Origin: Bacteroidaceae bacterium
GTDB taxonomy: Bacteria; Bacteroidota; Bacteroidia; Bacteroidales; Bacteroidaceae
Assembly: GCA_017548075.1 (NCBI GenBank)
Contig: JAFYNL010000009.1
Location: 1 to 38,334 of the forward strand
Direction of reading: 5' to 3'
DNA length: 38,334 nt
A model generated the notes under the pieces. It worked only from the letters and a program-made list of their open reading frames with translations. It was not told the origin of the DNA and made no database searches. The position numbers were made by a program, and so were the translations under genes. Shown piece after piece: positions 17,413 to 26,431 of the stretch. Position 1 is the first letter of the stretch; the number at the start of each line of letters is the position of its first letter.

Positions 17413-19374
17413 ATGGAATACAAAACTTCATTGCCCGAGAATGCTTTCCGCGAGCTGAAAGAGGGCGAAGTGTACGAACCTATGATGGCTGCCGAAAGCA
17501 GTCCAAGAGAAGTGAACCTGTGGTCGGTCTGCTGGGGCATCCTGATGGCTGTCATCTTTAGCGCAGCAGCAGCCTATCTGGGACTCAAGGTGGGTCAGGT
17601 CTTCGAGGCTGCCATTCCCATCACCATCATTGCCGTTGGCGTGAGTAGCGCTACCAGACGCAAGAACGCCTTGGGCGAGAACGTCATCATCCAGAGCATT
17701 GGTGCTTGCAGCGGCGTCATCGTGGCTGGAGCAATCTTTACTTTGCCGGCTCTCTACATCTTGCAGGCCAAATACCCAGAGATGACGGTGAACTTCCTCG
17801 AGGTCTTCTTTGCGAGCCTGCTTGGAGGCATCCTGGGCATTCTGTTCCTCATTCCTTTCCGCAAGTATTTCGTCAAGGAAATGCACGGCAAATATCCTTT
17901 CCCCGAGGCAACTGCGGGCACTCAAGTGCTGGTGAGCGGCGAGAAGGGAGGTGCTCAGGCTAAGCCTCTGATGATTGCTGGACTGCTGGGCGGACTCTAC
18001 GATTTCGTGGTTGCCACCTTCGGACTCTGGCACGAAAACTTCACAAGCCGTGCTCTTCTGTGGGGCGACACAATGGCCGAGAAGGCAAAGCTCGTCCTGA
18101 AGTGCAATACTGGGGCAGCCGTCTTGGGTATGGGCTACATCGTCGGACTGAAATACGCCTTCATTATCTGCTGTGGCTCAGCGCTTGTATGGTGGGTTAT
18201 CGTGCCTGCAATCGCCCTGTTCTTCCCCAATCTCGAAGTACAGGAAGGCATTACGGCAGCTCTGGCAAGTCCCGAAGAAATCTTCAAATATGCGAAGAGC
18301 ATCGGCATTGGCGGCATTGCGATGGCCGGCATCATCGGCATCGTGAAGAGCCGCAAGATTATTGCCGGAGCCGTTTCGCTGGCAGGAAAAGAACTTGGCG
18401 GCAAGAAGGGCGAGGCCCAAAGCGAGGAAAGGACTCAGAGAGACCTTCCGATGAAGTTCGTCAGCTTTGGCGTAATCCTTGCTCTTGTCCTGACTTTCCT
18501 CTTCTTCCACCTCGATGTAATGCACGGAAACATCGTCTTCAGCATCGTTGCCATCCTGGTTGTCAGCATCATCACTTTCCTCTTTACGACTGTGGCAGCA
18601 AACGCCATCGCCATCGTCGGCACCAATCCCGTGAGCGGTATGACTTTGATGACGCTCATTCTGGCCTCTGTCGTAATGGTGGCCGTAGGTTTGAGCGGCA
18701 CTTCAGGCATGGTAGCAGCCCTCATTATGGGCGGTGTGGTCTGCACAGCCTTGAGTATGGCAGGCGGTTTTGTCACTGACTTGAAGATTGGCTATTGGCT
18801 GGGCTCAACTCCTCGCAAGCAAGAGACCTGGAAGTTCCTCGGCACTTTGGTCAGCGCTGCAACTGTGGCAGGCGTCATCATGATTCTGAACAAGACTTAC
18901 GGCTTTACCGACGGCACTCTCGCAGCTCCTCAAGCCAACGCCATGGCTGCAGTCATCGAGCCTCTGATGAGCGGAAACGGAGCACCTTGGTTGCTCTACG
19001 GCATCGGTGCTCTCATTGCTCTCTTGCTGAATGCTTTCGGCGTTTCGGCTCTCGCCTTTGCCCTCGGAATGTTCATTCCCTTGGAACTCAACTTGCCCTT
19101 GCTCGTTGGCGGCGCCATCAATTGGTTCGTGACAACCAGAAGCAAAGACGCAGCCCTGAACAATGCTCGAGGCGAGAAAGGCACTCTGCTTGCCAGCGGC
19201 TTCATTGCAGGCGGTGCTTTGATGGGTGTAGTCAGTGCTGCATTGAAGTGGCAGAACGTCAGCTTCGACTACGAAGCCTGGTGGCAGAACCCCTCGAGCC
19301 AGCTCATCAGTCTGGGTATGTACTGCATCCTAATCATATATATGGTGCGTTCTTCCATGCGCGCGAGAGCATAA
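17413..19374 (+). CDS. OPT family oligopeptide transporter
   Basis: Inner-membrane transporter of the oligopeptide transporter (OPT) family, 653 residues with some 14-16 hydrophobic segments. The N-terminal region RELKEGEVYEPMM, followed by ATRRKNALGENVIIQSIGACSGVI, and KYPFPEATAGTQVLVSGEKGG are typical of the bacterial/archaeal OPT branch. The central ANAIAIVGTNPVSGMTLMT stretch is also typical. Transport of small peptides is presumed, but substrates of this branch are poorly known. It is a single-gene unit diverging from the nitrilase-family gene, with its own -7 element and a promoter region bordered by 7-bp repeats. Confidence 0.94.
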   Translation: MEYKTSLPENAFRELKEGEVYEPMMAAESSPREVNLWSVCWGILMAVIFSAAAAYLGLKVGQVFEAAIPITIIAVGVSSATRRKNALGENVIIQSIGACSGVIVAGAIFTLPALYILQAKYPEMTVNFLEVFFASLLGGILGILFLIPFRKYFVKEMHGKYPFPEATAGTQVLVSGEKGGAQAKPLMIAGLLGGLYDFVVATFGLWHENFTSRALLWGDTMAEKAKLVLKCNTGAAVLGMGYIVGLKYAFIICCGSALVWWVIVPAIALFFPNLEVQEGITAALASPEEIFKYAKSIGIGGIAMAGIIGIVKSRKIIAGAVSLAGKELGGKKGEAQSEERTQRDLPMKFVSFGVILALVLTFLFFHLDVMHGNIVFSIVAILVVSIITFLFTTVAANAIAIVGTNPVSGMTLMTLILASVVMVAVGLSGTSGMVAALIMGGVVCTALSMAGGFVTDLKIGYWLGSTPRKQETWKFLGTLVSAATVAGVIMILNKTYGFTDGTLAAPQANAMAAVIEPLMSGNGAPWLLYGIGALIALLLNAFGVSALAFALGMFIPLELNLPLLVGGAINWFVTTRSKDAALNNARGEKGTLLASGFIAGGALMGVVSAALKWQNVSFDYEAWWQNPSSQLISLGMYCILIIYMVRSSMRARA

Positions 19375-19399
19375 AAAGGAAAAAAAAGTTGCCAATTGC

Positions 19400-19429
19400 T
19401 TTGTAATTCAAAAGAAAGTTGTACCTTTG
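19400..19429 (+). promoter_or_regulatory. rpsP promoter
   Basis: TTTG (19400-19403), an 18-base gap and TACCTTTG (19422-19429) lie upstream of rpsP. The spacer is one or two bases shorter than usual. It leaves a leader of about 55 bases. Confidence 0.65.
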
Positions 19430-19487
19430 CGCCGCCATTACGAGTTAGTGGCACATTTCAAACCTATAAAAAAGTTTAATTAAAATT

Positions 19488-20105
19488 ATGGCAACAAAAA
19501 TCAGATTGCAGCGTCACGGCCGTAAAGGCTATGCTTTCTACAGCATCGTGATTGCTGATGTAAGAGCACCGCGAGACGGTAAGTTTACAGAGAAGATTGG
19601 TACTTACAATCCCAATACCAATCCTGCCACTGTAGATTTGAAATTCGATCGTGCCCTTTATTGGGTAGAGTGTGGCGCACAGCCTACTGACACGGTTCGT
19701 AACATCCTCTCGGGCGAAGGTGTTTATCTCATGAAGCACCTCCGTGGTGGTGTTAAGAAGGGCGCTTTTGACGAAGCAGCATGCCAGGCAAAATTCGACG
19801 CTTGGAAGGCTGACAAGCAGAAGGGCTTGAGTCAGGTAGTGGCTAAGAACGAGGCAGACAAGAAAGCTGCAGCAGCAGAAAGACTGAAAGCCGAGAAGAA
19901 GGCCAACGAAGAGATCGCTAAGAAAGTAGCAGACAAGAAGTCCGCTGAAGCTGTCGCTCAGGCAGAAGCAGAGGCTGAAACCAAGATCGAGGAAGCTGCC
20001 GAAGAGGCTGCTCCAGTTGAAGAAACTGCAGCAGAACCCCAGGCTGAGGTCGTAGCTGAAGAGGCTGCACCCGCTCCCGAGACTGAAACTGAAGCTGAAG
20101 CTTAA
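19488..20105 (+). CDS. rpsP: 30S ribosomal protein S16 with long acidic tail
   Basis: S16 binds 16S rRNA and supports assembly of the small subunit. The S16 domain occupies about residues 1-80 ([41 protein letters not shown] type sequence). The remaining roughly 125 residues are a lysine/alanine-rich helix-prone stretch ([20 protein letters not shown]) and then an Ala/Glu/Pro-rich acidic tail. Bacterial S16 is normally 80-90 residues. Tails on S16 are common in Bacteroidetes, and this one, giving 205 residues, is at the long end. It is monocistronic, with its own promoter and a terminator after it. Confidence 0.97.
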   Translation: MATKIRLQRHGRKGYAFYSIVIADVRAPRDGKFTEKIGTYNPNTNPATVDLKFDRALYWVECGAQPTDTVRNILSGEGVYLMKHLRGGVKKGAFDEAACQAKFDAWKADKQKGLSQVVAKNEADKKAAAAERLKAEKKANEEIAKKVADKKSAEAVAQAEAEAETKIEEAAEEAAPVEETAAEPQAEVVAEEAAPAPETETEAEA

Positions 20106-20157
20106 AATCAATCACAAACCATTATTTCAATTAGACTTTTTCCAACCAACCAAAAAA

Positions 20158-20187
20158 GAAGGGCGTTGCCGTGAGGCAGTGCCCTTC
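20158..20187. terminator. Bidirectional terminator between rpsP and the sugar aminotransferase gene
   Basis: GAAGGGC (20158-20164) pairs with GCCCTTC (20181-20187), and pairing continues inward (TGCC/GGCA with two G-U pairs) to a GTGA tetraloop, about 14 pairs in all. A six-base A-tract precedes it, which is a T-tract on the minus strand. Confidence 0.8.
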
Positions 20188-20223
20188 AATATTTTATAGA
20201 CCCTTTCTCAAGTCTGGCTTTGG

Positions 20224-22377
20224 TCAATTGTAGGCGTTGAGCACATCAATGACTCGCTGAACTTCCTCCTTTGTCATAACAGGAGATATCGGCAGAGAAA
20301 GAATTTCGCGATGAATCTGCTCACTAATCTGATAGGTCCTGTCGTTCCATTCGCTATAAGCCTCTTGCTTGTGAGGTGGAACAGGATAATGCACCATTGT
20401 TTCTATGCCTTCCCTCGAGAGATATTCGCGCAAACGGTCGCGCTCAGGAGTACGAATGGGATAGATGTGCCAGACATTCTCCTTTGATTCGAAAGGCATT
20501 GTGGGCAAGGTTATCAAAGGATTTGTAATGCCCTCGCTATAAGCCTTCGCAATCTTTCGACGCTTCTCGTTATCCTCATCCAAGCGCCTCAGTTTCAAGC
20601 ACAAAACGGCAGCCTGAATCTCATCCATTCGGCTGTTCAAACCCTTCATTTTGTTGAGGTACTTCTCCTGACTTCCGTAATTCGCCATTGCTCGAACATA
20701 GTCGGCCAAAGCCTCATCATCGGTCGTAATGCAACCTGCATCGCCAAGGGCTCCGAGGTTCTTTCCCGGATAGAAACTGAAGCCTGCCGCATCACCAAGA
20801 TGACCGGCTCGAACACCCTCATAAACTGCGCCTTGAGCCTGAGCAACATCCTCTATGACCTTGAGATTGTGCCTCTTGGCAATCTCCATAATCGGCTTCA
20901 TATCACAAACCCGTCCATAAAGATGAACAGGCATAATAGCTTTTGTTCGCTCTGTAATGAAGCCCTCGATATTATCGGGATTGATGAGGTAATCATCCAA
21001 GCGAGGCTCGCAAAGAACAGGCTGCAGACCAGCTCTGCTCACAGCCAAAATGCTGGCAATATAAGTGTTCGAAGGCACGATGACTTCGGCTTCATCAGTC
21101 CAGCCAAGCATCCGCTTGTAAGCCACAAGAATCATCGTCAAAGCATCCAAGCAATTGCCCGTCGGCACACAATACTTCGCTCCACAATACTCTGTGAAAG
21201 CCTCTATGAATCGTTTGTTCTCCTGCCCCAACAAATACCAACCGCCTTGAACCACTCTCGAAACCTCAGCCGTCAATTCCGGCTCGAAAGAATTGCTGAT
21301 GCGTTGAAGGTCGAGATACTTGATAGTTGGGCGTTGTCCTTCCGTTGTCTGTTGTCTGTTATCCGTTGTCTTTTCCTCGGCTAAGTTCACCTCATAAGTA
21401 TCATAGCAGACGGCCCTACCTCCGAAACCTTCTTTCTGATGGATGAGACCTTCGTTCAAATAGCGACCTCCATCCTCGTTGGAAGTGCCGAGATCGAGGT
21501 ACTCAAACTGCTTGTATCGCTCGTTGATAAGGTGACGGAAGAGCAAATCGAGTGCTCCAAAGGCTCTGCCTTCCTCTCCACTCGCAATATATTGGACATG
21601 AGCCACTCTTTTGCATTCGAAGACAACCACTCCGGCAACAATGCGTTTCTCATGCCGAACAATGTAGAGCCGGATGTTCTTCGGGAACTGACTCATAAGC
21701 AAAGTCATCTCCTTCAAAGAATGAGTGGGACGAGCATTGTGATACTTCTCCAAGACTCCCTCCAAGAGTTTCCAGTACTCTCGAAGTGTCTCGGTATCGC
21801 CTTCCGTCATACGGTCGATGTAGAAACCCTGATCGACGGCTTTTCTTGCTTGACGAATGCGCAAAGAACTCATCTTCATCGGGTTGCGCATCGAGACACA
21901 AGTGCTCACCAACCTTCGCGACAACTTTGCTCCTGCCCGGAAAAGCGCATAAAGGTCTTCGCCAGAAGGAACACTACTATATATATAAGGTATCGGCTTA
22001 TAGACCAGGTGCTCGGCTTGCATATAGTCGCGATAGTACTGCATAATGGCCTGCATCATATCCATGACCTCCTTCTGCGTCACATCTGGAAGCACCACAA
22101 GACCGCCATAAGTTAAGCCTTGATGCGAATGTACCGTCTTACTGTCCTTGTCCCAATTCGCAGGAAAGACTGCTACGAGATCTTTCGTCGTAAGGCTCTT
22201 CTCCTTGAATTCTCCGTCTGGCGAAATACCGGCATAGATGAGGAGAGAGCAGTCGAAGAAGCGGTCGGAATGATAGTCCATGAAGTTGCGCTTCAAGAGG
22301 AAAGTGCCGTTCTTCGACATCTCCACAAACGCATCCCAAGTCTCTTTCCTGTTTATGGAATAAGGTATAATCGTCAT
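20224..22377 (-). CDS. Fusion of GNAT/FemAB-like acyltransferase and DegT/FdtB-like sugar aminotransferase
   Basis: 717 residues with two enzymes joined. Residues 1 to about 330 resemble the GNAT_6/FemAB-like acyltransferases found in glycan loci (central part [21 protein letters not shown], then [19 protein letters not shown]). Residues from about 350 form a complete DegT/DnrJ/EryC1 aminotransferase: [10 protein letters not shown] start, [15 protein letters not shown], and a PLP-binding lysine (Lys539) in [14 protein letters not shown]. The linker, about 332-349 ([16 protein letters not shown]), is encoded by 7-bp repeats. The start overlaps the FdtA-like stop as ATGA. Together the pair should make a dTDP-3-amino-3,6-dideoxyhexose (Fuc3N or Qui3N type), perhaps N-acylated by the first domain. 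The sugar identity is inference. Confidence 0.88.
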   Translation of the reverse strand: MTIIPYSINRKETWDAFVEMSKNGTFLLKRNFMDYHSDRFFDCSLLIYAGISPDGEFKEKSLTTKDLVAVFPANWDKDSKTVHSHQGLTYGGLVVLPDVTQKEVMDMMQAIMQYYRDYMQAEHLVYKPIPYIYSSVPSGEDLYALFRAGAKLSRRLVSTCVSMRNPMKMSSLRIRQARKAVDQGFYIDRMTEGDTETLREYWKLLEGVLEKYHNARPTHSLKEMTLLMSQFPKNIRLYIVRHEKRIVAGVVVFECKRVAHVQYIASGEEGRAFGALDLLFRHLINERYKQFEYLDLGTSNEDGGRYLNEGLIHQKEGFGGRAVCYDTYEVNLAEEKTTDNRQQTTEGQRPTIKYLDLQRISNSFEPELTAEVSRVVQGGWYLLGQENKRFIEAFTEYCGAKYCVPTGNCLDALTMILVAYKRMLGWTDEAEVIVPSNTYIASILAVSRAGLQPVLCEPRLDDYLINPDNIEGFITERTKAIMPVHLYGRVCDMKPIMEIAKRHNLKVIEDVAQAQGAVYEGVRAGHLGDAAGFSFYPGKNLGALGDAGCITTDDEALADYVRAMANYGSQEKYLNKMKGLNSRMDEIQAAVLCLKLRRLDEDNEKRRKIAKAYSEGITNPLITLPTMPFESKENVWHIYPIRTPERDRLREYLSREGIETMVHYPVPPHKQEAYSEWNDRTYQISEQIHREILSLPISPVMTKEEVQRVIDVLNAYN
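21333..21371. repeat. 7-bp tandem repeat forming the inter-domain linker
   Basis: On the coding (minus) strand the heptamers AGACAAC, GGATAAC, AGACAAC, AGACAAC are followed by four bases and GGACAAC. They encode [12 protein letters not shown] between the two domains of the fused protein. A change of one unit would shift the frame. Confidence 0.8.
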
Positions 22378-22802
22378 GCCTTCAGCAGTCTTTTGAATTC
22401 GTCGTAATCATGGATGTAGTCCTCGCTTCTGTACTCTTCCGAAGCCAAACTGATGCAAGCCGCTTCCTTCGTGAAGTTCATCAGTCGGCACCAAACCAAA
22501 GGCGGAATATACACTCCTTGGCTGGAATCGTCCATATGAAGAACCATCTTGTTCTCTCCATCGTCAAGTTCGATGTCGAAACTTCCACCAATAGGGAAAA
22601 GCACCATCTCGCAAGTCTTGTGAGCATGATCGCCCCGCATATTGCCGTCCTTGATATTATAAGTCCAAAAGACGCGCTTTATGGGGAAAGGAATATGCTG
22701 CTCCGACTCTCCAAAAGCCAAGTTTCCGCGTTTGTCGGACACCTTTGGAAGTTGCACCAAGAAGCATCCTTTAGGAAGTTGAGGAGTTATGTTACAACTC
22801 AT
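22374..22802 (-). CDS. WxcM/FdtA-like sugar 3,4-ketoisomerase
   Basis: Single-domain cupin of 142 residues. FdtA-type enzymes convert dTDP-4-keto-6-deoxyglucose to the 3-keto isomer, the substrate of an FdtB aminotransferase, which is encoded by the next, overlapping gene. The family's catalytic histidine pair is visible in RGDHAHK (His59, His61). Also present are the N-terminal [13 protein letters not shown], the turn [18 protein letters not shown] and the C-terminal [16 protein letters not shown], all typical. It is the first gene of a two-gene transcript, with a TAATTTTG box 18 bases upstream of the ATG. Confidence 0.93.
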   Translation of the reverse strand: MSCNITPQLPKGCFLVQLPKVSDKRGNLAFGESEQHIPFPIKRVFWTYNIKDGNMRGDHAHKTCEMVLFPIGGSFDIELDDGENKMVLHMDDSSQGVYIPPLVWCRLMNFTKEAACISLASEEYRSEDYIHDYDEFKRLLKA

Positions 22803-22820
22803 TTCTTATGATTTTCTGCA

Positions 22821-22828
22821 CAAAATTA
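22821..22828 (-). promoter_or_regulatory. Promoter -7 element of the sugar gene pair
   Basis: TAATTTTG on the minus strand fits TAnnTTTG, 18 bases before the FdtA-like ATG. No clear -33 TTTG is present. Confidence 0.45.
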
Positions 22829-22846
22829 CAAAAAAAACTTGAAATG

Positions 22847-22878
22847 TTTGCTCAGTTCACAAAAAAACTCTACCTTTG
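22847..22878 (+). promoter_or_regulatory. tRNA-Ser/tRNA-Glu promoter
   Basis: TTTG (22847-22850), exactly 20 bases, then TACCTTTG (22871-22878). It lies 58 bases upstream of mature tRNA-Ser and is an excellent match to the Bacteroidetes -33/-7 pattern. Confidence 0.8.
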
Positions 22879-22936
22879 CATCCGCAACAAGAGAAAGAAG
22901 GCGGTTTTAGCACCACTTCAGGCTCTTATACTGGAA

Positions 22937-23023
22937 GGAAGTTTGGGTGAGTGGCTGAAACCACCAGTTTGCTAAACTGACGTGCGGGTAACCGTACCGG
23001 GGGTTCGAATCCCCCAGCTTCCG
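22937..23023 (+). tRNA. tRNA-Ser (anticodon GCU)
   Basis: 87 bases with a complete cloverleaf. The acceptor GGAAGTT pairs with AGCTTCC, and the discriminator is G. The anticodon loop TTTGCTAAA inside the CAG...CTG stem gives GCT. A long variable arm (class II) precedes the T-arm GGGGGTTCGAATCCCCC. CCA is not encoded. Confidence 0.96.
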
Positions 23024-23046
23024 CAAAAGTTTTTAATGAAATGAAT

Positions 23047-23118
23047 GGCGCTTTCGTCTAGCGGCTAGGACACATGCCTCTCACGCATGGAACACGGGTT
23101 CGATTCCCGTAGGCGCTA
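23047..23118 (+). tRNA. tRNA-Glu (anticodon CUC)
   Basis: 72 bases. The anticodon stem CATGC/GCATG carries the loop CTCTCAC, so the anticodon is CTC. D-arm GTCT...GGAC and T-arm ACGGG TTCGATT CCCGT are intact. The acceptor has a G1-U72 pair, as I recall for Bacteroidetes tRNA-Glu. It lies 23 bases after tRNA-Ser, so the two are co-transcribed. Confidence 0.95.
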
Positions 23119-23125
23119 CAAAAAA

Positions 23126-23159
23126 GAAAAAGGACTCCACAATTGTGAGGTCCTTTTTC
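23126..23159. terminator. Bidirectional terminator after the tRNA pair
   Basis: GAAAAAGGAC (23126-23135) pairs with GTCCTTTTTC (23150-23159), with an inner CACAATTGTG palindrome. T-rich sequence follows on both strands. It serves the tRNA genes and the convergent minus-strand operon. Confidence 0.85.
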
Positions 23160-23180
23160 TTTTATTATTCAAGTATGCTC

Positions 23181-25013
23181 TTACTTTACCAAGATTTTCT
23201 TCACAGTTCCATCGTTCATGCGAACAATATTGATGCCCTTCTCCGGTGTCAAAAGTTTACGTCCATCAAGAGAATAGCGAGCAACAGGCATATCGTCCTT
23301 TGACGATACGTCGCCGATGCCTGTCGCATCTTCTGCAATGGTTGTCTGTGCGGCACTGAGGATTGTGCCGTTCGTGCGGTCGATGAGCATAGCGATGGCT
23401 TTCAGCCTCGTCTTGTCCTGAATCAGAGACAGCGATGTGCTGGGAATGGTGCCTGTATAGGTGTATTCTTGTTCTTCGGTCGCATCGATTGTCGCATTGA
23501 CGGAGTTGGTCACACCAGTCCTAACACTCCACCCCGCCACGGCCACATGGTTGTACTCGACACCTGTGACGGAAGAACCTTGCCCGCACCACCAAGCCAT
23601 GTCCGTACCAGCCTGGGAGGTGCTCATGCCACTATAGTAGTTCGTCTGGGCCCACTTAGAGGTTGTTCCCGTCAGTCCGTCTTCCGTCAGGACGAAAGCT
23701 ATTCCAAACTTGGTGTTCTCGTCGCTGTAGCCGAATTTGGTCTTCGTGTTGAAGATAACGGCTTTCTGTTCGGCTGTTTTCCACTCTGCAGACAGCTCGA
23801 TGGAGGCTGGCACCGTCTCCTTGAAGACGACTGACAGAACATTCTTCAGGGAGGAGAACGACGGATCGGCTATCCAATGGCGGTTTGTGATGGAAGAGGG
23901 GTAACCGTCTACGTAGTCGTTAACGACTGTATTGTAAGCGCTGATTTGCATGGGATCACCATTGCCATTGTGCACAGCAATCTGTACTACCTGGTCGCCA
24001 TACATTTCATGTATCTTCTCCATTCCCGTCATACCTCTAGGACACCAGCCACACCATGTTCCCGTAAATTCCTCTATGACGGGTTTCAAGGTGAATCTCT
24101 GTGTTAGGGAGATGACTTCGCCCTCAGCGCTGTTGTCCTGAGCCGTGTTCTCCTCTCCGTTGACCTTCGTTATGGTAAATGTCTTCTTGTGCCTTCTGGC
24201 TTCCTCGTCGGCAGGGAAGGGCACATTGATGACGCTAGAGCTGTTGAAGGCCAGATTCCCTACAGCAAGCGTTTTCTCGCTGGTGGCGTCACCGCCTTCG
24301 GTGGCTATCGTGTAGGAAATGGAGGTGATGGCCTGCTTGCCCAAGTTGGTGAGGGTAATGGGAACTGTGGATTCTTCGCCCTGGACAACGTAGCTCGGTC
24401 CAAAATCCTCGGCTGTTGCACAATAATTGTTGAAGGTGGCTCCCTCTACAAGAATCTGGAAAGCGAGTTTGCCGAAGCCGTTGCCATAGAGGTCTGTCCA
24501 GCCCATGTTCGAGGCGGGATTGCCAACCCAGAAGGAATTGGGCGCATCTGTGCCACCACACCTGATAAAATAGCCTGTAGAACTGTTCACATAGTATCCA
24601 ATGTAGAACCCCTCGCTGCCTATCTCGTAGGGAGCCGTCAGGCTGAAGTCGTTGGCATCGGCAGTTATCGTGCCCAAGTCGCCCTGAACATAGTCGGCCT
24701 CGTCCACTTTATTGGGGACCTCACTGGAAATCCATATCTTCATGTCGCTGAGATTCGATACGACACTTCCCTTAATATACACTCGGACAGCCTTGATGGT
24801 CGCTCCCTTCAGGCTTTCGTGGTTAGCAGGAATGTAAATGCCTGCCATCAGAGCCATTGCAGACCCTGTGCCGATGAGACTTTCGCGTGTACTGAAGTCA
24901 CTTTCGTTGAAGTAACCCCACCATGTCTGGCCTTCGCCAGCTTCGATAATTCGCGCTTGCGCACTTGCCGCCAATACGAGGGCAGCTGTCAATGTAAGTA
25001 GATGTTTTACCAT
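23181..25013 (-). CDS. Omp28-like secreted protein with thioredoxin fold and type IX-like tail
   Basis: 610 residues from the preferred start. The signal peptide is MVKHLLTLTAALVLAASAQA. The N-terminal half (to about 300) is beta-rich with no motif I recognise beyond a CARDB-like stretch (VPITLTNLGKQAITSISYTI). A thioredoxin-like segment then carries CGWC at 321-324 (EEFTGTWCGWCPRGMTGMEK), typical of Omp28-related proteins. The C-terminus (ARYSLDGRKLLTPEKGINIV, ending KKILVK) resembles a type A sorting domain of type IX secretion. An upstream ATG at 25049 overlaps the previous stop as ATGA and would add 12 residues before the signal peptide. I prefer 25013, which has an A-rich leader. It is the last gene of a five-gene operon. 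Confidence 0.85.
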   Translation of the reverse strand: MVKHLLTLTAALVLAASAQARIIEAGEGQTWWGYFNESDFSTRESLIGTGSAMALMAGIYIPANHESLKGATIKAVRVYIKGSVVSNLSDMKIWISSEVPNKVDEADYVQGDLGTITADANDFSLTAPYEIGSEGFYIGYYVNSSTGYFIRCGGTDAPNSFWVGNPASNMGWTDLYGNGFGKLAFQILVEGATFNNYCATAEDFGPSYVVQGEESTVPITLTNLGKQAITSISYTIATEGGDATSEKTLAVGNLAFNSSSVINVPFPADEEARRHKKTFTITKVNGEENTAQDNSAEGEVISLTQRFTLKPVIEEFTGTWCGWCPRGMTGMEKIHEMYGDQVVQIAVHNGNGDPMQISAYNTVVNDYVDGYPSSITNRHWIADPSFSSLKNVLSVVFKETVPASIELSAEWKTAEQKAVIFNTKTKFGYSDENTKFGIAFVLTEDGLTGTTSKWAQTNYYSGMSTSQAGTDMAWWCGQGSSVTGVEYNHVAVAGWSVRTGVTNSVNATIDATEEQEYTYTGTIPSTSLSLIQDKTRLKAIAMLIDRTNGTILSAAQTTIAEDATGIGDVSSKDDMPVARYSLDGRKLLTPEKGINIVRMNDGTVKKILVK

Positions 25014-25045
25014 AATGTTATTGTTGTTTAGCTTATATGAAAATG

Positions 25046-25636
25046 TCATTTTACTCTCACTTTACGGATGCGCTCCTCTTCTGCCACGATATACATGCCT
25101 GCTGGCAGAGGGCTTTGAACACGTCTGCCATAAAGGTCATAGACGGCTCTTGCTCCACCATTTCTTTGGGATAGCGGCTTGATGCCATCCACGTCGCCAT
25201 TGACAAACATAATGTTCACTTGGCGCGACTCGATTCCGACCGTAACCCTCAGCGTTGCCTTGAGATAGCCCTCGCTCTGGATGCCGATTGCGTCAAACTG
25301 CACCTGCTCGCTGAAACCCATCGTAAAACGCTTGGTGAGCGAAGTCTCCAATGTCTGGCAATTGCCTCCCATACACCATTGCAGAGTTGTTGCGTTCAAG
25401 CTGTTGAAGGTTATTTCCAAGGTCGCAGTCACAGAGGCAGAGGTTCCCCTCAGCAGTGTCATTGCCAGACTGCTGCTTTCACACGACATGTCTCCGAACA
25501 GGTCTTCTTCGGCCATAATGACGACAGTCTCCCCATCTGTCAGGTCTTCCCCTTGGAACTGGAACACAAAACCCTGTGCCTGAGAGGAAAGGGCTGCTAT
25601 TAGCCCAATGCATAATAGTATATTGAACTTCTTCAT
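25046..25636 (-). CDS. Secreted protein with C-terminal sorting-like tail, function unknown
   Basis: 196 residues. The signal peptide is MKKFNILLCIGLIAALSSQA. The body is beta-rich with four cysteines (SCESSS, QWCMGGNCQT), which could form disulphides outside the cell. The end AVYDLYGRRVQSPLPAGMYI followed by VAEEERIRKVRVK has the usual form of a type A C-terminal sorting domain. I do not recognise the central region. Its place between two Omp28-like genes suggests a related surface role. Disulphide handling by the neighbouring thioredoxin-fold proteins is possible but inferred. Confidence 0.8.
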   Translation of the reverse strand: MKKFNILLCIGLIAALSSQAQGFVFQFQGEDLTDGETVVIMAEEDLFGDMSCESSSLAMTLLRGTSASVTATLEITFNSLNATTLQWCMGGNCQTLETSLTKRFTMGFSEQVQFDAIGIQSEGYLKATLRVTVGIESRQVNIMFVNGDVDGIKPLSQRNGGARAVYDLYGRRVQSPLPAGMYIVAEEERIRKVRVK

Positions 25637-25643
25637 AGCTTAT

Positions 25644-26420
25644 TTATTTCACTTTTATTTTTGCTGCTTGTTGCACACCTTGACTATTATAGACAAAGAC
25701 AACGATGCTTAGTTCTTCTCTGTTCCAAACTGATTCCAAGGACTGAGTCATCGTTCTTTCTACTGTTTCTCCTTCCTTGATGCTGAAGTCTTCGCCCCAA
25801 GTTCCATTGATGGCGGTTCGGAAGACATGATTGTGGATGTATTCCTGATTGGCTGAACCGTCTGGCATCAGTTGAAGCGTCTTGATACCATCTTCCAAAA
25901 GCCAAACCTGAAGCTTACCTTGAGCGGTTCCATCAGTACCATAAGCCTTTATTTGGATGGCGATAGTATTGTCTTCAATGGTAGCCGTTCCATCCAAACT
26001 TAAAGGTGCTGGCTTTGCAAGTTCTTCCTTTACTGCCGCTGCCCACTCAGGATAATTGACAGGAGTACGCCTATTGACCAATCCTATAGGCTGATATTCA
26101 AGATTCCAATGGTTATAGTATTCGTCACCAGTATCCGTTTTTAGTCCGATGATCCTCGCATTGCCAGCAAAAGCAAGAGGGCCACCATGAATACCAACTG
26201 CCACCAAAGCCTCGCCATAAGTTTCCTGTAACTGCTCAATAACTTCTGTTGCCTTAGGACAGTTCGTGCACCTCTGACCTGTGAAGTCCTCGAGCAGAAC
26301 AACTCGCTGAGCCGGTTCCGGCTTTTCGTATATCAGACGCTCAGATTCCGCGATATTGTCGCAACCTGCCAACATCAGGCAGATGCCACACATTATTAAA
26401 TATGTATATCGTCTAAACAT
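25644..26420 (-). CDS. Omp28-like lipoprotein with thioredoxin-type CXXC
   Basis: 258 residues. A lipoprotein signal (LMLAGC, Cys20) anchors it in the envelope. The motif VVLLEDFTGQRCTNCPKATE has a CXXC at 51-54 on a thioredoxin-like fold, the mark of Omp28-related proteins. The second half is a beta-sandwich-like domain (SLDGTATIEDNTIAIQIKAY onward). The family is found at the surface of Bacteroidetes, and the role of its CXXC is not established. It lies 7 bases upstream of the sorting-tail gene and 11 bases downstream of the DUF6029 gene. Confidence 0.88.
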   Translation of the reverse strand: MFRRYTYLIMCGICLMLAGCDNIAESERLIYEKPEPAQRVVLLEDFTGQRCTNCPKATEVIEQLQETYGEALVAVGIHGGPLAFAGNARIIGLKTDTGDEYYNHWNLEYQPIGLVNRRTPVNYPEWAAAVKEELAKPAPLSLDGTATIEDNTIAIQIKAYGTDGTAQGKLQVWLLEDGIKTLQLMPDGSANQEYIHNHVFRTAINGTWGEDFSIKEGETVERTMTQSLESVWNREELSIVVFVYNSQGVQQAAKIKVK

Positions 26421-26431
26421 TTTGTTCTACA

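Noticed and set aside
18060-18779. 239-codon second-frame reading within the OPT transporter
   Set aside because: Arg/His/Ser-rich translation typical of a shifted frame over a membrane protein gene. No start signal.
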